DNA of 64,000 bases from Laspinema palackyanum D2c. GTDB lineage: Bacteria; Cyanobacteriota; Cyanobacteriia; Cyanobacteriales; Laspinemataceae. Positions 26,099-36,607 of this stretch are shown here, in pieces. The translations under genes and the position numbers were made by a program. Where the stretch lies: contig NZ_JAMXFD010000022.1 of NCBI RefSeq assembly GCF_025370875.1, positions 1 to 64,000 on the forward strand, in the 5' to 3' direction. The notes under the pieces are model-generated. The model worked only from the letters and a program-made list of their open reading frames with translations, searched no databases and was not told the origin of the DNA. Positions within the stretch are counted from its first letter, which is position 1, and every line of letters begins with the position of its first letter.

Positions 26099-29000
26099 CA
26101 ATTAGACCTCCTTGATGACGCACAACATTAGACACTTCTGAATAAATTCGCCCGACTTCCCCATGATGATGGGCGAATAATTCATGACAGCCAACGATAA
26201 CCAGCAATTCCCGGGCGCGAGAAAAGGCCACATTCACCCGTTCAGATTTTTTAGCAAATCCCACTTTTCCTTCGGAATTATTGCGAACCATGCTAACAAT
26301 AATTATGGACCTTTCCATCCCTTGAAATTGGTCAACAGTTCCGGTTCTAATTTGCAGAGAAGGGAAGCGGCTGTCATCCAAGATTCGTTCTTCAATCCGG
26401 TTGAGTTGGGCGCGATAAAAGGTGATGATACCAATTTCTTTGGGGGGATGACCCTGGGCGACTTTTTCGGCCCAAGTGGTTTCCATATCTTGACAAAGTT
26501 GCTCGATCGCCTCAATTTCTTTGGGATTAATAAAGGATGTCCCTTCTTTGCGTTCGCCAAAGGTGGAATCTTGGGGCATTTTCACCCAAATCAGGTGTTG
26601 ATGTGCCTGGATGATGGCACTATCCAGGTGATGTTTGCGGGCTTGATCCGGGTCTAAAATGCCGCATTGGAGACGGCGATCGTAAAATTGATTAATCGCC
26701 CCCATGATGTTGGGATGCATCCGATATTGAATCGTTAGCATGGTTTTGATAGACTCGGGGGCGGCATCAAATTGCAGTTTAAAGAAGGAGTCTTCTAAAA
26801 ATTGCAAGGCATCTTTACTGCTGCCCATTTCGATGGCAATATCTTCAATAGTATCATCATTCAGCATAGGCGGTAACTGACAGCGATCGCCGACTAAAAC
26901 TAACCGTTTAGCTTTGAGGGCGGGAATTAATAATTCCGGCGGTGTGCATTTGCTGACTTCATCGACAATCACCACATCAAATTTATTAAATTCTTCGGAA
27001 AAGTCTCGACGCGCCGCTTGGACACAGGTAATCCCAATTACATTGGCATTATCCAGATAAATTTGGCGTAATTCAGTGCGGTCCTGTTCCGAAGGATTAC
27101 GGAGTTTATCAATCCAATCTTGGACTAAGTTTTGATAGCGATTTAGATACTGTTCTTCCTGATTTCCCGCCTGTTCCCAGGTTTCAAACTGGGTTTTGAC
27201 TTGGTGTAAAAAAGGCAAATCACAGCAGTGGTTCTCGGCAATTTGCGGCAGGCGATCGCGTAGGGTTTCCCAGGTTTGCCGCCACCAATTGCGATGGTTG
27301 AGTAAGGGTTCTGGCAGATTGGTAGTCAGTTGTTGGGTAATTTCATGCAGTTCCAGTTCACACTGTTCTAGTTGCTGTTGCAGCGGTTGCAAATTTTGTT
27401 GTTGCTGGGTGAGATAGCTTTCAATTAGACCCTGAATATGACCTAAAACTTCAAAGGGGGCTAAGGCAGCAATTGCGTTTTCTAAGTTAGTAATTCGACT
27501 TTCCCAGGATTGCACCAGTGTCGCAAATTCTGAGGGTTTTTCCCAAATTAAAGCCCGGTTAGCTTGATATCGCTGGACGCCGGTTAAAATTGCCGGAGGA
27601 AGGTGAGGTTGTTGGCTTAATTTTTGTAACTGTTCTAACGCTTTTTGGAGAGTTTTTTCTCCTTCTTGACGCAATAAATTTAGGGCAGATTGTGATTGTT
27701 CAAGTTGCGGTTTTTGGGCGGCAATCCAATGCTGAATTTGATGCCACTGTTGCCCAATATGGCTTAATCCCTGTTCCGTTTCCGTTTTCAGCGGGAGTAA
27801 ACATTGGCGCGCCTGGGTGACAATTTCATCGATGCTAGTTTGGGCGATTTGTTGCAAAGTCAATTCGACTGACTGAACTTGCCACAAGGTGGCATACTGC
27901 TGTTGCTGCTGCTGTAAAATTTCCTGGGTTTTCACGACTAAATTCTGCCGTCCCGATGTCGTCAGTTGGGGATAATTGCCATATCCTGCCGCCAGTTCCC
28001 TCCATAAACTGCGATCGCCTGCTGAAAAGACAATCGGAGGCTGATTTAGACTGCGGTGCAAAAATTCATTAAAATAGGAATGATTGCCTTTGGTATTGCG
28101 AAAATTGCCCTTAGTTTCATAAGCTAAGGCTTTGAGAAATTGCTCCCAATTCGGCAGTTCCGTCACCGGATGATTGCCATAGTTGGGCATAATTGCCACA
28201 TTCAAGGTTTGGGCGATCGTCAGTAAACTATCGGGAACATGAATCAATTTACTGTTAAAGGGTTGACCCGTTTGGACCGCTTGTCTTAAAATGGTATAAA
28301 CTTGGGCAGGTGCTGTTTCTAACCAAACCCCAACCTCTTTAATCACGCGGTCAATTTCTAACTTACGAGTTTGTAAATTTTGAAAGCGTTGCTGGAGGGA
28401 TTTTTGCTTCGTTAAGGCTTGTTCATATTCCCCTTGCAGTTGCTGCAATGGAGTGGAATCTGCCCGAAATTGTTGGACGGCAGCAGCAGCAGCAGCGATC
28501 GCCTCAGCAGTGCGATTCGCTTCTGTGACAATTTCCCTAAATTTAGCCAACTCTGGCGCAACGGTTTCGCAACACCAAGCTGCCAACCCAAATGCACCGC
28601 GATCGGGACGAATCCATCCCAATTCTTGGGTTAAAGGTAATGCCACTCGCACTGCATCAATAAAAGTTTTAACCCTACTATCTTCCAAGGTATAAGGGCG
28701 AATTTCAGCCAATAACTTCACCACATCGGGAGATTCCCAGGGTACATTTGGCGCAGCAGCTAACAACGCTGCCAACTCCTCACTCACCCGTTTTACTTCG
28801 GGATTTTGCGCTTGTGCCGCCTGATACTGCTGTTCCCAAATTGCCCGATTTTCTAGTAAACTCTCCTGACGTTCTTTCCAAAACAGGCGATCGCTGGCGA
28901 GTGCTTCTTCCGCTGCCAAATACACCTCAAATTCCGCCGCTACCTTCCGCATTTGGTGATAAAATACTAAATCATTGCGCCGTTTTTCCAAATCCGTCTC

Positions 29001-31079
29001 ACAGTGACTCGCCGTATTTTGCAGCCAAGTCCCGATCGCATTCTCTTCTAAATAAGGCGCACCTTCTTCCTGTACCTTCTCCGCTTTTCCCTTTCGCAAC
29101 GCTCGAATCACGGGACTATGCACCAATCGACTCAAAGCATTATCCACCGCTAAATTGGCTTGAGATGCGATTAAAGTCCGTCCCCCTCGGCGCGCCACCT
29201 GGTAGCAAATTTCCGCAATTACTGTGGTTTTTCCCGTCCCCGGAGGACCTTGAATTAAGACTAAATCTTTGGCAGATAACACCATTTCCACGGCGGCAAT
29301 TTGGTCCGGATTGGCAGCGGGTAATAGTAACTCCGCCCTCTCCAGTTTAACCGAGTTTTTCGGAACCCTTGCCTGTCCCGCATCAAAGAAAAATTGGCCT
29401 AAAAAGGGATTCTGACTATGACCCTGTTCCAGCCGTTTTAAGGCGTTCATTTTATGAGTGATTTGACTCAGTTCCCCAAAGGCTTCAAACAATAAATATC
29501 CGCTTTCGGGTAACTGATAATAACCCCCTGCCATCAACTCTAGCAAATCAGAATCCGGCTTAATTCTCAGCAACCGCCGTTCAGTATCCACCGAGTCAAT
29601 TCGCCCTAAAATTCGTCCATCCCGGCCATTTTTTCCCAGGGGAGAACTTTCAAATAGGCGAAGCTGTTCGCTGCGGGCTTTATAAGTGCGACTCCAGAAT
29701 TCCCCTGCGGCTAATTCGGTTTCGCTGCTGCCGTCAATGGTTGCCTCACGACTGTCCAATTCAAAGCTAATCCGGCGCGCATCCGCCCCATAATTATGAC
29801 CGATAAACGGTACACAAAACTGCCGTGATTCCGCAATCCGTCGTTCAATTTCTACATAAACTCGCCATGCCTGAAGTTGTTCCTCAGTGGGAATTAAATC
29901 TCCAGAAACCGGCAGTTTTGCCATGCGTTTTAAGGCGGAACGAGGAACGCCTAAATCATACTGATGATCCGGCAGCAACCGCAGACGACAGAGGACCGTA
30001 AACCCATCCCCGCGTCCCCGAGTTTGGGGAACAAAAGTCACATCAATTAAACGTAATCCACCCCGTCCATCGGGACTGACTACAGCCTTTAAAGATAAGG
30101 TTTTGTAGCGCTTTTCTAACAGAGGAATTCCCGGTTCATCCCGATCGCAAGCAAGGGTAAGTTGCCACCGTTCCTCTCCCGCATCTTTCCCCGACCCCAG
30201 ACGGCGCAAGTAAAAAGAGTGCGATCGCTGTTCTAACAGTTGTGCGAATAACAGTTCCGCCCGATCGCGACGACTGCGAAAATCCTCATCGCGATCGCTG
30301 GGTTTCTCCCCTGCCAGTTCCCGAATCACATTGGCGATCGCTGTTTTGCCAACGAACCGATACCCCCACTTTGCCTCCTCCTGCTTGGCAGCAGATTTCT
30401 CCGAGGGTACTACCGTCGTCACCCACTCCACCCGACTGATAATCTCCGCAGTAACCTGAATCTCGCGCTTGTCCCCCTCGGAACATAAATATACCGACCC
30501 TGACAACCGAGTTCCTGCGGGGATTCCCTGGGAATTCACCGCCATCTGTAGCGACTGTAACCCCGGGGACAAATACTGCGATCGCACTTGCAACCAATCC
30601 AAGTCCGACACCACCTGACAAGACTCACCCAGTTGCAGTTCCCAACCCTTTTCTACCTGGCGATTCGGTTCAATCTCCCCAAACTCCAATCGCCCTGGAA
30701 CCGCCCAAATTGCGCCTTCCCACTGGACATTTTCCGCGCTTCCCGTCAATCTCACCTGATGCAAAATCGGCGCGGTATTTGCCTCACCCCTTATCGCTAC
30801 AGCACCCGTTTCACCCCCAACAGTTCGGGCGATCGCCAAATTCTCCAAGCGCACTCCGGCAACCGTCACCACCACCGCAGGCGCATCCACCGCAAACAGC
30901 ACAGAATCACCGCCACTCCCGCGAATCGTCACTGCACGCGCGATCGTGAAGGTTCCCTTGTAATCTCCCGGTTTTAAGGAGATTTCATATCCATCCCGGA
31001 CAATTTCCAGTAATTCAACAAAATTGGTGGGATCTGCTTCAATCGACGGCACAATCACTCCTGACTCATAGTGCGGCAT
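26076..31079 (-). CDS. Giant SF1 (Upf1/SMUBP2-like) helicase with beta-helix N-terminus
   Basis: A 1,667-residue protein. Residues about 10-125 resemble right-handed beta-helix repeats (KPGDYKGTFTIARAVTIRG, GVRLENLAIA). Residues about 130-215 resemble a beta-sandwich. From about 580 it is an SF1 helicase: Q-type NPDQ, Walker A QGPPGTGKTTV (610-620), then an insertion of about 750 residues rich in Gln/Glu coiled coil, Walker B VVIVDEVSKCTPPE (1369), GDRCQLPP, QYRMHP, and the C-terminal TVDQFQGMERSIIIVS (1581) and RVNVAFSRAR. No signal peptide is seen. It is the first gene of a two-gene operon with the PLD-like protein, suggesting nucleic-acid surveillance or defence. The upstream gene is unrelated. 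Confidence 0.85.
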   Translation of the reverse strand: MPHYESGVIVPSIEADPTNFVELLEIVRDGYEISLKPGDYKGTFTIARAVTIRGSGGDSVLFAVDAPAVVVTVAGVRLENLAIARTVGGETGAVAIRGEANTAPILHQVRLTGSAENVQWEGAIWAVPGRLEFGEIEPNRQVEKGWELQLGESCQVVSDLDWLQVRSQYLSPGLQSLQMAVNSQGIPAGTRLSGSVYLCSEGDKREIQVTAEIISRVEWVTTVVPSEKSAAKQEEAKWGYRFVGKTAIANVIRELAGEKPSDRDEDFRSRRDRAELLFAQLLEQRSHSFYLRRLGSGKDAGEERWQLTLACDRDEPGIPLLEKRYKTLSLKAVVSPDGRGGLRLIDVTFVPQTRGRGDGFTVLCRLRLLPDHQYDLGVPRSALKRMAKLPVSGDLIPTEEQLQAWRVYVEIERRIAESRQFCVPFIGHNYGADARRISFELDSREATIDGSSETELAAGEFWSRTYKARSEQLRLFESSPLGKNGRDGRILGRIDSVDTERRLLRIKPDSDLLELMAGGYYQLPESGYLLFEAFGELSQITHKMNALKRLEQGHSQNPFLGQFFFDAGQARVPKNSVKLERAELLLPAANPDQIAAVEMVLSAKDLVLIQGPPGTGKTTVIAEICYQVARRGGRTLIASQANLAVDNALSRLVHSPVIRALRKGKAEKVQEEGAPYLEENAIGTWLQNTASHCETDLEKRRNDLVFYHQMRKVAAEFEVYLAAEEALASDRLFWKERQESLLENRAIWEQQYQAAQAQNPEVKRVSEELAALLAAAPNVPWESPDVVKLLAEIRPYTLEDSRVKTFIDAVRVALPLTQELGWIRPDRGAFGLAAWCCETVAPELAKFREIVTEANRTAEAIAAAAAAVQQFRADSTPLQQLQGEYEQALTKQKSLQQRFQNLQTRKLEIDRVIKEVGVWLETAPAQVYTILRQAVQTGQPFNSKLIHVPDSLLTIAQTLNVAIMPNYGNHPVTELPNWEQFLKALAYETKGNFRNTKGNHSYFNEFLHRSLNQPPIVFSAGDRSLWRELAAGYGNYPQLTTSGRQNLVVKTQEILQQQQQQYATLWQVQSVELTLQQIAQTSIDEIVTQARQCLLPLKTETEQGLSHIGQQWHQIQHWIAAQKPQLEQSQSALNLLRQEGEKTLQKALEQLQKLSQQPHLPPAILTGVQRYQANRALIWEKPSEFATLVQSWESRITNLENAIAALAPFEVLGHIQGLIESYLTQQQQNLQPLQQQLEQCELELHEITQQLTTNLPEPLLNHRNWWRQTWETLRDRLPQIAENHCCDLPFLHQVKTQFETWEQAGNQEEQYLNRYQNLVQDWIDKLRNPSEQDRTELRQIYLDNANVIGITCVQAARRDFSEEFNKFDVVIVDEVSKCTPPELLIPALKAKRLVLVGDRCQLPPMLNDDTIEDIAIEMGSSKDALQFLEDSFFKLQFDAAPESIKTMLTIQYRMHPNIMGAINQFYDRRLQCGILDPDQARKHHLDSAIIQAHQHLIWVKMPQDSTFGERKEGTSFINPKEIEAIEQLCQDMETTWAEKVAQGHPPKEIGIITFYRAQLNRIEERILDDSRFPSLQIRTGTVDQFQGMERSIIIVSMVRNNSEGKVGFAKKSERVNVAFSRARELLVIVGCHELFAHHHGEVGRIYSEVSNVVRHQGGLIDVSRILP

Positions 31080-31215
31080 CTTGGCGATCGGGCGATCGCC
31101 TGGGCGTGAAACTGTGGTTTCATTTTACCTTAAATTGTCTCTCCCTACAACGTCCCATTTTCAGCTATTATCCCCAGCTTTGTCTTAGATTAAGTATCAC
31201 AAATCATGAAACTTG

Positions 31216-31728
31216 TCAATCCGTGATTTTTCCTTCTATTCTGACCTGATTTTCTTCATTCTGATCGCTGCTATCATCCGCCGTTACTTCCAACTTTTGA
31301 GCCAAAATTTCTAAGCGGTGGTGTTCTTTTTTTAGTTTTTCTTCTAACTCTTGAAGTTGGTCTCTGCGCGCTTCTAATTCTAGGGCTCGACGGGAGAGTT
31401 CCTGACTTTGTAAAGTCAAAGATTGCCGCCATTGTTCAATCTCATCCGCCTGTTCCTGTAAAAAATCCGGCGTCAATCCTTTGGTCAAATATTGTTGAAC
31501 CAGATTAATCGCCCATTCCGTCGCCTCATTGATCGTGCGAATTTGTCCCCCAGTGGTAATATCCGCTAAAACCAGAATTCCCTCGCCAAAGGCATTGGCT
31601 TCTGTGGTGACAATTGGCTCAGTTTCTGACACCAAAGCCCAGATATCTCCAGATTTCTGACAGGCGAGTAGTCGTAACCCTGTTTTGCCTAAGAATCCTT
31701 TTTTTTGCACCTGAGCTAAGTATATCAT
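31216..31728 (-). CDS. Conserved cyanobacterial coiled-coil protein
   Basis: A 170-residue protein starting MIYLAQVQKKGFLGKTGLRL, a pattern I recognise from conserved cyanobacterial hypothetical proteins. A globular N-terminal half (to about 85) is followed by EWAINLVQQYLTKGLTP and a long coiled coil (about 110-160, ELSRRALELEARRDQLQELE). Function is unknown. The frame is open 34 codons further upstream, but ATG 31728 fits the conserved start. It is 121 bases beyond the valS stop on the same strand and could be co-transcribed with it. Confidence 0.65.
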   Translation of the reverse strand: MIYLAQVQKKGFLGKTGLRLLACQKSGDIWALVSETEPIVTTEANAFGEGILVLADITTGGQIRTINEATEWAINLVQQYLTKGLTPDFLQEQADEIEQWRQSLTLQSQELSRRALELEARRDQLQELEEKLKKEHHRLEILAQKLEVTADDSSDQNEENQVRIEGKITD

Positions 31729-31849
31729 TGCAGTCTGCTTCAAAAGGTGATGGATTGGAATGGGCGAGAATTGTCGGTTTCCGGTCCCATTCTCAATGAG
31801 AGAGAGGACCGGAGGCAGATTTATCTTCAACAGTTAGGGGGTTTCGGGA

Positions 31850-34591
31850 TTATTCACCTCTTAATTGACGGAGGCGATCGCGTAAAATTTCCCCCTGCTT
31901 TTCCGCTTCGGCGAGGCTGTCTCGCGCCCCTTGGACCACTTCTGGCGGGGCTTTGTCCACGAATTTAGCGTTAGATAATCGCCCAGAAATGGATTTCACT
32001 TCTCCCTCAATTTTACCCAAACTTTTCTCCAGTTTGGCACAGAGTTGTTCTATATCCACCACTCCTGCTAGAGGCACTAATACTTGGACAGTTCCCACCA
32101 CTCCGGCGATGGTTTGTTCCGGTTCTTCCGCTAAAGCTGGGGTAATCGTCAAGTCTTCAACTTTGGCTAAACCTTGAATATAAGATTCCCCGCGATGGAG
32201 AATATCCCGTTCTTTATCGCTGTCACTTTGCAAAATGGCTTTAATTTTTGCCCCAGGTTTAATATCCACCTCGGCGCGTAAATTCCGAATAGTCCGAATC
32301 GACCCAATAATTAACTGGAAGTCCGATTCTAAGTCACTATCCATCAAATTAGCATCAGCTTCGGGATAGGATTGCACCGCTAAGGATGCCGTTGACTCTG
32401 CTTGGGTTAAGGTATGCCAAATTTCCTCCGTGATATGAGGAACAAACGGATGGAGTAATTTGAGAATTCCCTCTAAGACGAAAGCGAGGGTTTGTTGCGC
32501 CACCCGTCGGGAAGCGGCATTTTCTCCTTGTAAGCGCGACTTGACTAATTCAATATACCAGTCACAGAAATCTCCCCAAATAAACTCATACAAAGTTTTG
32601 GCAGCATCCCCTAATCCGTAGGTATCGACTGCTTCACAGGTTTGTTGCACCGTGTGATAATACCGCGACAAAATCCAGCGATCGCACAGTTCCAAATTCG
32701 AGGCATTCTCTCCCGGATTCCCCAACTGTTGCGGCGTCTGTCCCTCTAAATTCATCATCACAAACCGCGCCGCATTCCACAGTTTATTCGTGAAATTCCG
32801 CGACGCTTCCACCGATGCCGACTCATCGGTAGTCCGATTATATTCCAAGCGAATATCTTGACCCGCGCCCACAACTTCCCGGATTAAGGTATAACGGAGA
32901 GAATCAGTCCCATATTTTTCAATCAACAGCAACGGGTCAATCCCATTCCCCGAAGACTTGGACATTTTTTTGTTATTTTCATCCCGGACTAATCCGTGAA
33001 TGTAAACATCTTTAAACGGCATTTTCTCCGTAAAATGTCCCGCCATCATCGTCATCCGCGCTACCCAGAAGAAGATGATATCAAAGCCTGTAACTAGAGT
33101 TGTCGTGGGATAATAGGTGCTTAAATCTTCAGTTTGGTCAGGCCATCCCAAGGTAGAAAACGGCCATAATCCAGAGGAAAACCAAGTATCCAACACATCC
33201 GGGTCTTGTTGAATTTGGACGGCTTCCCCAAATTGTTCTTTTAGTTTAGCGGTAGCTTCCTCAGCCGATTTTGCCACCACAAACGGCGTATCATCCGCAA
33301 TCATTCCCCCGGTTTCACTAATCGCATACCAAGCGGGAATTTGATGTCCCCACCAGAGTTGGCGAGAAATACACCAATCTTTGAGTTTTTCCAACCAATC
33401 GCGATACACTTTCGTCCAGCGATCGGGGACAAACCGAGGGGAATTTTGCTCATCCAGGAACGTCAAGGCGCGACTGGAGAGAGAGTCAATTTTAACAAAC
33501 CACTGAGTTGAAATCAGGGGTTCGACCGGGACTTTACCGCGATCGCTATAAGGAACCGTATGCTTATATTCCTCCACCTTCACCAGCAGTCCTTCTGCCT
33601 CCAACTGCTGCACCACTGCTTTTCTGGCATCCTGGCGATCGTGTCCCGCAAAAGGTCCGGCATTCTCATTCAATGACCCATCTTTATTCATAATGGTAAT
33701 AAACGGCAAATTATGCCGCATTCCCATTTCAAAATCATTCGGGTCATGGGCCGGAGTTACTTTAACACAACCCGTCCCAAAACTTGGATCAACAAACTCA
33801 TCTCCCACAATCGGAATTTCCCGATTCATAATCGGCAGCGTTAACATTTTCCCAATTAACCCTTTGTAGCGATCGTCATTGGGATTCACCGCAACTGCCG
33901 TATCTCCTAACATTGTTTCGGGTCGAGTCGTCGCCACCTCCACAAATCCAGATCCATCACTCAGGGGATAGCGAAAGTGCCATAAATGACCATTCACTTC
34001 CCGCTGTTCCACCTCCAAATCCGACACCGCAGACTGACTCGCCGGACACCAATTCACCATATATTTACCGCGATAAATCAGTCCCTCCTCATGCAAGGCG
34101 ATAAACGCTTCCAAAACCGCCTTGGAAAGACCTTCATCCATCGTAAACCGTTCGCGAGTCCAATCCACAGAAACACCCAACCGGCGCAACTGATTCGTAA
34201 TCGTATTACCAGACTCTTCTTTCCATTGCCAAGCGCGTTCCAGGAACTTCTCCCGTCCCACTTGATCCCGCGTTTTGCCATCTTCGCGCAGTTGCCGTTC
34301 CAAAATCGTCTGGACCGCAATACTGGCATGATCCGTCCCCGGCAACCATAGGGTATTGCGCCCTTTCATGCGATGATACCGCACCAGCACGTCAATCAGG
34401 GCGCTTTCAAAGGCGTGCCCCATGTGTAAACTACCCGTAACATTGGGCGGGGGAATCATGATACAGTAAGGCTCTCCCGGGTGATTCGGGTCCGCTTTAA
34501 AAACCTGATTCTCTTCCCAAAACGCCTGCCACTTGGCTTCTGTCGTCTTGGGTTCATATTGACTCGGTAAGTTAGGAATGGTGGAAGTCAT
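31850..34591 (-). CDS. valS: Valyl-tRNA synthetase
   Basis: Charges tRNA-Val. Length 913 residues. Class I motifs: HIGH-type [14 protein letters not shown] (about 49-62) and KMSKS in [14 protein letters not shown]. The editing (CP1) domain contains [17 protein letters not shown]. The anticodon-binding domain and the C-terminal valine-type coiled-coil arm ([20 protein letters not shown]) are all present. Start ATG 34591 ([15 protein letters not shown]) is well placed. No T-box-like leader is expected or seen in this phylum. Confidence 0.97.
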   Translation of the reverse strand: MTSTIPNLPSQYEPKTTEAKWQAFWEENQVFKADPNHPGEPYCIMIPPPNVTGSLHMGHAFESALIDVLVRYHRMKGRNTLWLPGTDHASIAVQTILERQLREDGKTRDQVGREKFLERAWQWKEESGNTITNQLRRLGVSVDWTRERFTMDEGLSKAVLEAFIALHEEGLIYRGKYMVNWCPASQSAVSDLEVEQREVNGHLWHFRYPLSDGSGFVEVATTRPETMLGDTAVAVNPNDDRYKGLIGKMLTLPIMNREIPIVGDEFVDPSFGTGCVKVTPAHDPNDFEMGMRHNLPFITIMNKDGSLNENAGPFAGHDRQDARKAVVQQLEAEGLLVKVEEYKHTVPYSDRGKVPVEPLISTQWFVKIDSLSSRALTFLDEQNSPRFVPDRWTKVYRDWLEKLKDWCISRQLWWGHQIPAWYAISETGGMIADDTPFVVAKSAEEATAKLKEQFGEAVQIQQDPDVLDTWFSSGLWPFSTLGWPDQTEDLSTYYPTTTLVTGFDIIFFWVARMTMMAGHFTEKMPFKDVYIHGLVRDENNKKMSKSSGNGIDPLLLIEKYGTDSLRYTLIREVVGAGQDIRLEYNRTTDESASVEASRNFTNKLWNAARFVMMNLEGQTPQQLGNPGENASNLELCDRWILSRYYHTVQQTCEAVDTYGLGDAAKTLYEFIWGDFCDWYIELVKSRLQGENAASRRVAQQTLAFVLEGILKLLHPFVPHITEEIWHTLTQAESTASLAVQSYPEADANLMDSDLESDFQLIIGSIRTIRNLRAEVDIKPGAKIKAILQSDSDKERDILHRGESYIQGLAKVEDLTITPALAEEPEQTIAGVVGTVQVLVPLAGVVDIEQLCAKLEKSLGKIEGEVKSISGRLSNAKFVDKAPPEVVQGARDSLAEAEKQGEILRDRLRQLRGE

Positions 34592-35129
34592 CGGGAATAT
34601 AAGGTGAACGGATTACAAACTGATCTATCTTACGATTTTGCCACAAGCCTTTGACGGAAACGAAGGGAAAATAATCAGGACCCCTCCAGGAAGGATGGCA
34701 ATGGCGGCAGTTGTAGCGGGACCCTGACCCTAAAAGCTGGGGACGTAGGGTCCTAGGGGAAGAGTCTACCGCGTTTTGGAGGGTCCTGGCGATCCAGAAG
34801 GGTCGGGAAATTGGCATCCGTAGCTGGTTGGGGTCGCTTTTGTAGGTGATCGGCTGAGTCTAACGCAATAGGCAATGTGGGGAATCAGGCCCTTAGAAAA
34901 AAGGTTGCCAAAGCGGTAGAAAAAGGGATTTAACAGAATCCAGGAAATACTAACCTAGCCTACCCCGTGTCGAGTCTACCTAGAACCCGAATATAGAAAA
35001 ATTCCTGGCTTTGGAAAAGAATAAACCCTAAATGTAGTATAATGTAGTGTTGAATGGTAGAATTAGCTGTATCGGCTACTCAGTTGTCGAGCAATCTACC
35101 TATAAAATCATAAATAATGTGGAGTTTCC
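34592..35129. other. Intergenic region between valS and HEPN-like gene
   Basis: About 540 bases between divergent genes. GGGACCCTGACCCT and a later TAGGGTCCTAGGG near 34718-34760 can pair into an imperfect stem. TATAAT at 35038-35043 is a plausible -10 for the HEPN-like gene, with a weak TTGGAA 21 bases upstream. No gene is seen. Confidence 0.4.
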
Positions 35130-36413
35130 GTGAAAAATTACTTTCAAAATCAGGAATATGTTTTGAAATGGATTAGTTTTTACTATCTAGGTTTCCGCTA
35201 CCAAGGTCGTGGCGTAATGACCTGGAATCCAGAACAAGGATTTTATATCCAAGCATTTTTAGAAACTCCTCAAGAATTTCCAAAAACTACCATTGAATTA
35301 AATAAACCCGATATCATCAGAAAACAGCATTTAACATCGATTCGGATGAAATCCACCAATTTTACCTGGGCTATTGTTCCGAACGTACATTTGGGCGATC
35401 AGGGGGAAATGATTCTTTTAGAAAATCGGATTTTTATTAAAGTTAGCCGAGTAATTTTTTATAATTGTTGGGGTTTTTCAAATAAACCTAATAACAATTT
35501 GTGGGGTTCGGCACTATATAAAACTGCAAGCAAATTACGTTTGCCAGATAAGGTTAGTACAGAGGTATTAATTAATGATCAACAACGAGAGTTTAAAGAA
35601 GAATTATCAGGAATTTTGTATGAAGACGAAAACAATTATAAATTGGTGGGGCGTATGATTGACGACAGATATCTTAAAATTTCTTGGTTACTGCCTACTT
35701 CTCAATGCTCCAAAGTAGATAATTGGAAATGGTCAGAAGCACTTCAAGATTCTTTTTCTCTTTTGTATGGGGAAAGTATTGAGTTGGTGAGGCGTGAAAT
35801 TCGGCGGGGATATAATAAAATTTATAGTGAAATTAAACATCAATCCCGGTTAGATTCTCTAGGTGTTTTATCTCCATTAAAACAAACCCAGCAGCTTAAT
35901 AAAAGTTCTTTAATGTTGCTGACTCAGTTTTTTGTAACCGAAGGAGTGAATTCTGGGATTTGTCGCCAAATGTTTAAACAAATGCTGGAAGCGTCTCGCC
36001 AGGAAAGTTGGCAAGCTAGAGAACTACTTCTTTCTACAATCCTTGAAGCGGCCCTAAGAACAATTGAAAACCATCCTTTCAAGCCCAGAGATCATTCATT
36101 TCAAGTAGCAAAAGCCTTAAAAAATTTTAGAGAAAAGTATTTCTCAAAAGACTGGAAACCAGAGATCAAGAAGATACTCGATATTTATGAAAATATGCGC
36201 CATCGGAATGCCCATCCTGATTTTTTACTGAAAAAGGGTGGATATTTATCCGAAGAATATAGAGAAAAATCAGTTGACGATATGATTTATTTAAGCCGAT
36301 TTTACGGATATATGATTTTAGCAATGGCAGGGTTTCAGGATTTAGAGCCTCAGTTTCCTCCCCCATTTGCTGAGTGGAAAGCAACAGTTAAAATTGAACC
36401 ACCACAGAAATAA
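35130..36413 (+). CDS. HEPN-motif protein, ApeA-like candidate
   Basis: A 427-residue protein starting at GTG 35130 behind GGAG. The N-terminal half is beta-rich (FRYQGRGVMTWNPEQGFYIQ), followed by a helical C-terminal half with LLLSTILEAALRTIE and the RHRNAH motif (residues 357-362). This is the Rx4H signature of HEPN ribonuclease domains, followed by a further helix (YLSRFYGYMILAMAG). The two-part layout resembles ApeA-type anti-phage proteins, but I cannot prove membership. The gene is clearly more AT-rich than its neighbours, which suggests horizontal transfer. No toxin-antitoxin partner adjoins. Confidence 0.55.
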   Translation: MKNYFQNQEYVLKWISFYYLGFRYQGRGVMTWNPEQGFYIQAFLETPQEFPKTTIELNKPDIIRKQHLTSIRMKSTNFTWAIVPNVHLGDQGEMILLENRIFIKVSRVIFYNCWGFSNKPNNNLWGSALYKTASKLRLPDKVSTEVLINDQQREFKEELSGILYEDENNYKLVGRMIDDRYLKISWLLPTSQCSKVDNWKWSEALQDSFSLLYGESIELVRREIRRGYNKIYSEIKHQSRLDSLGVLSPLKQTQQLNKSSLMLLTQFFVTEGVNSGICRQMFKQMLEASRQESWQARELLLSTILEAALRTIENHPFKPRDHSFQVAKALKNFREKYFSKDWKPEIKKILDIYENMRHRNAHPDFLLKKGGYLSEEYREKSVDDMIYLSRFYGYMILAMAGFQDLEPQFPPPFAEWKATVKIEPPQK

Positions 36414-36521
36414 ATGTAAAATTCCTCAAATGCTTTCTATAGGGCTTGCTGCATAGGTGAGCGAGCGCAACCCAAAACCTAAATTCGGGAAAATTTGCCT
36501 TCCGTTATGTCTCAAAAAAGT

Positions 36522-36557
36522 GATCGCCTTGACTGTTACCGAATCACCAAGGCGATC
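36522..36557. terminator. Hairpin between converging genes
   Basis: GATCGCCTTG (36522-36531) and CAAGGCGATC (36548-36557) form a perfect 10-bp stem, followed by GCTGTTTAATTTA. It lies about 110 bases after the HEPN-like gene and just before the end of the converging DUF4351 gene, so it could terminate either. Confidence 0.4.
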
Positions 36558-36607
36558 GCTGTTTAATTTATCCAATATGTTCTGTAGAGAAGCGCTGATT
36601 CACTTGT

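Noticed and set aside
34680-34800. T-box-like leader of valS
   Set aside because: Only an imperfect GGGTCC stem is visible; no T-box sequence or specifier structure is present, and T-boxes are not expected in this phylum.
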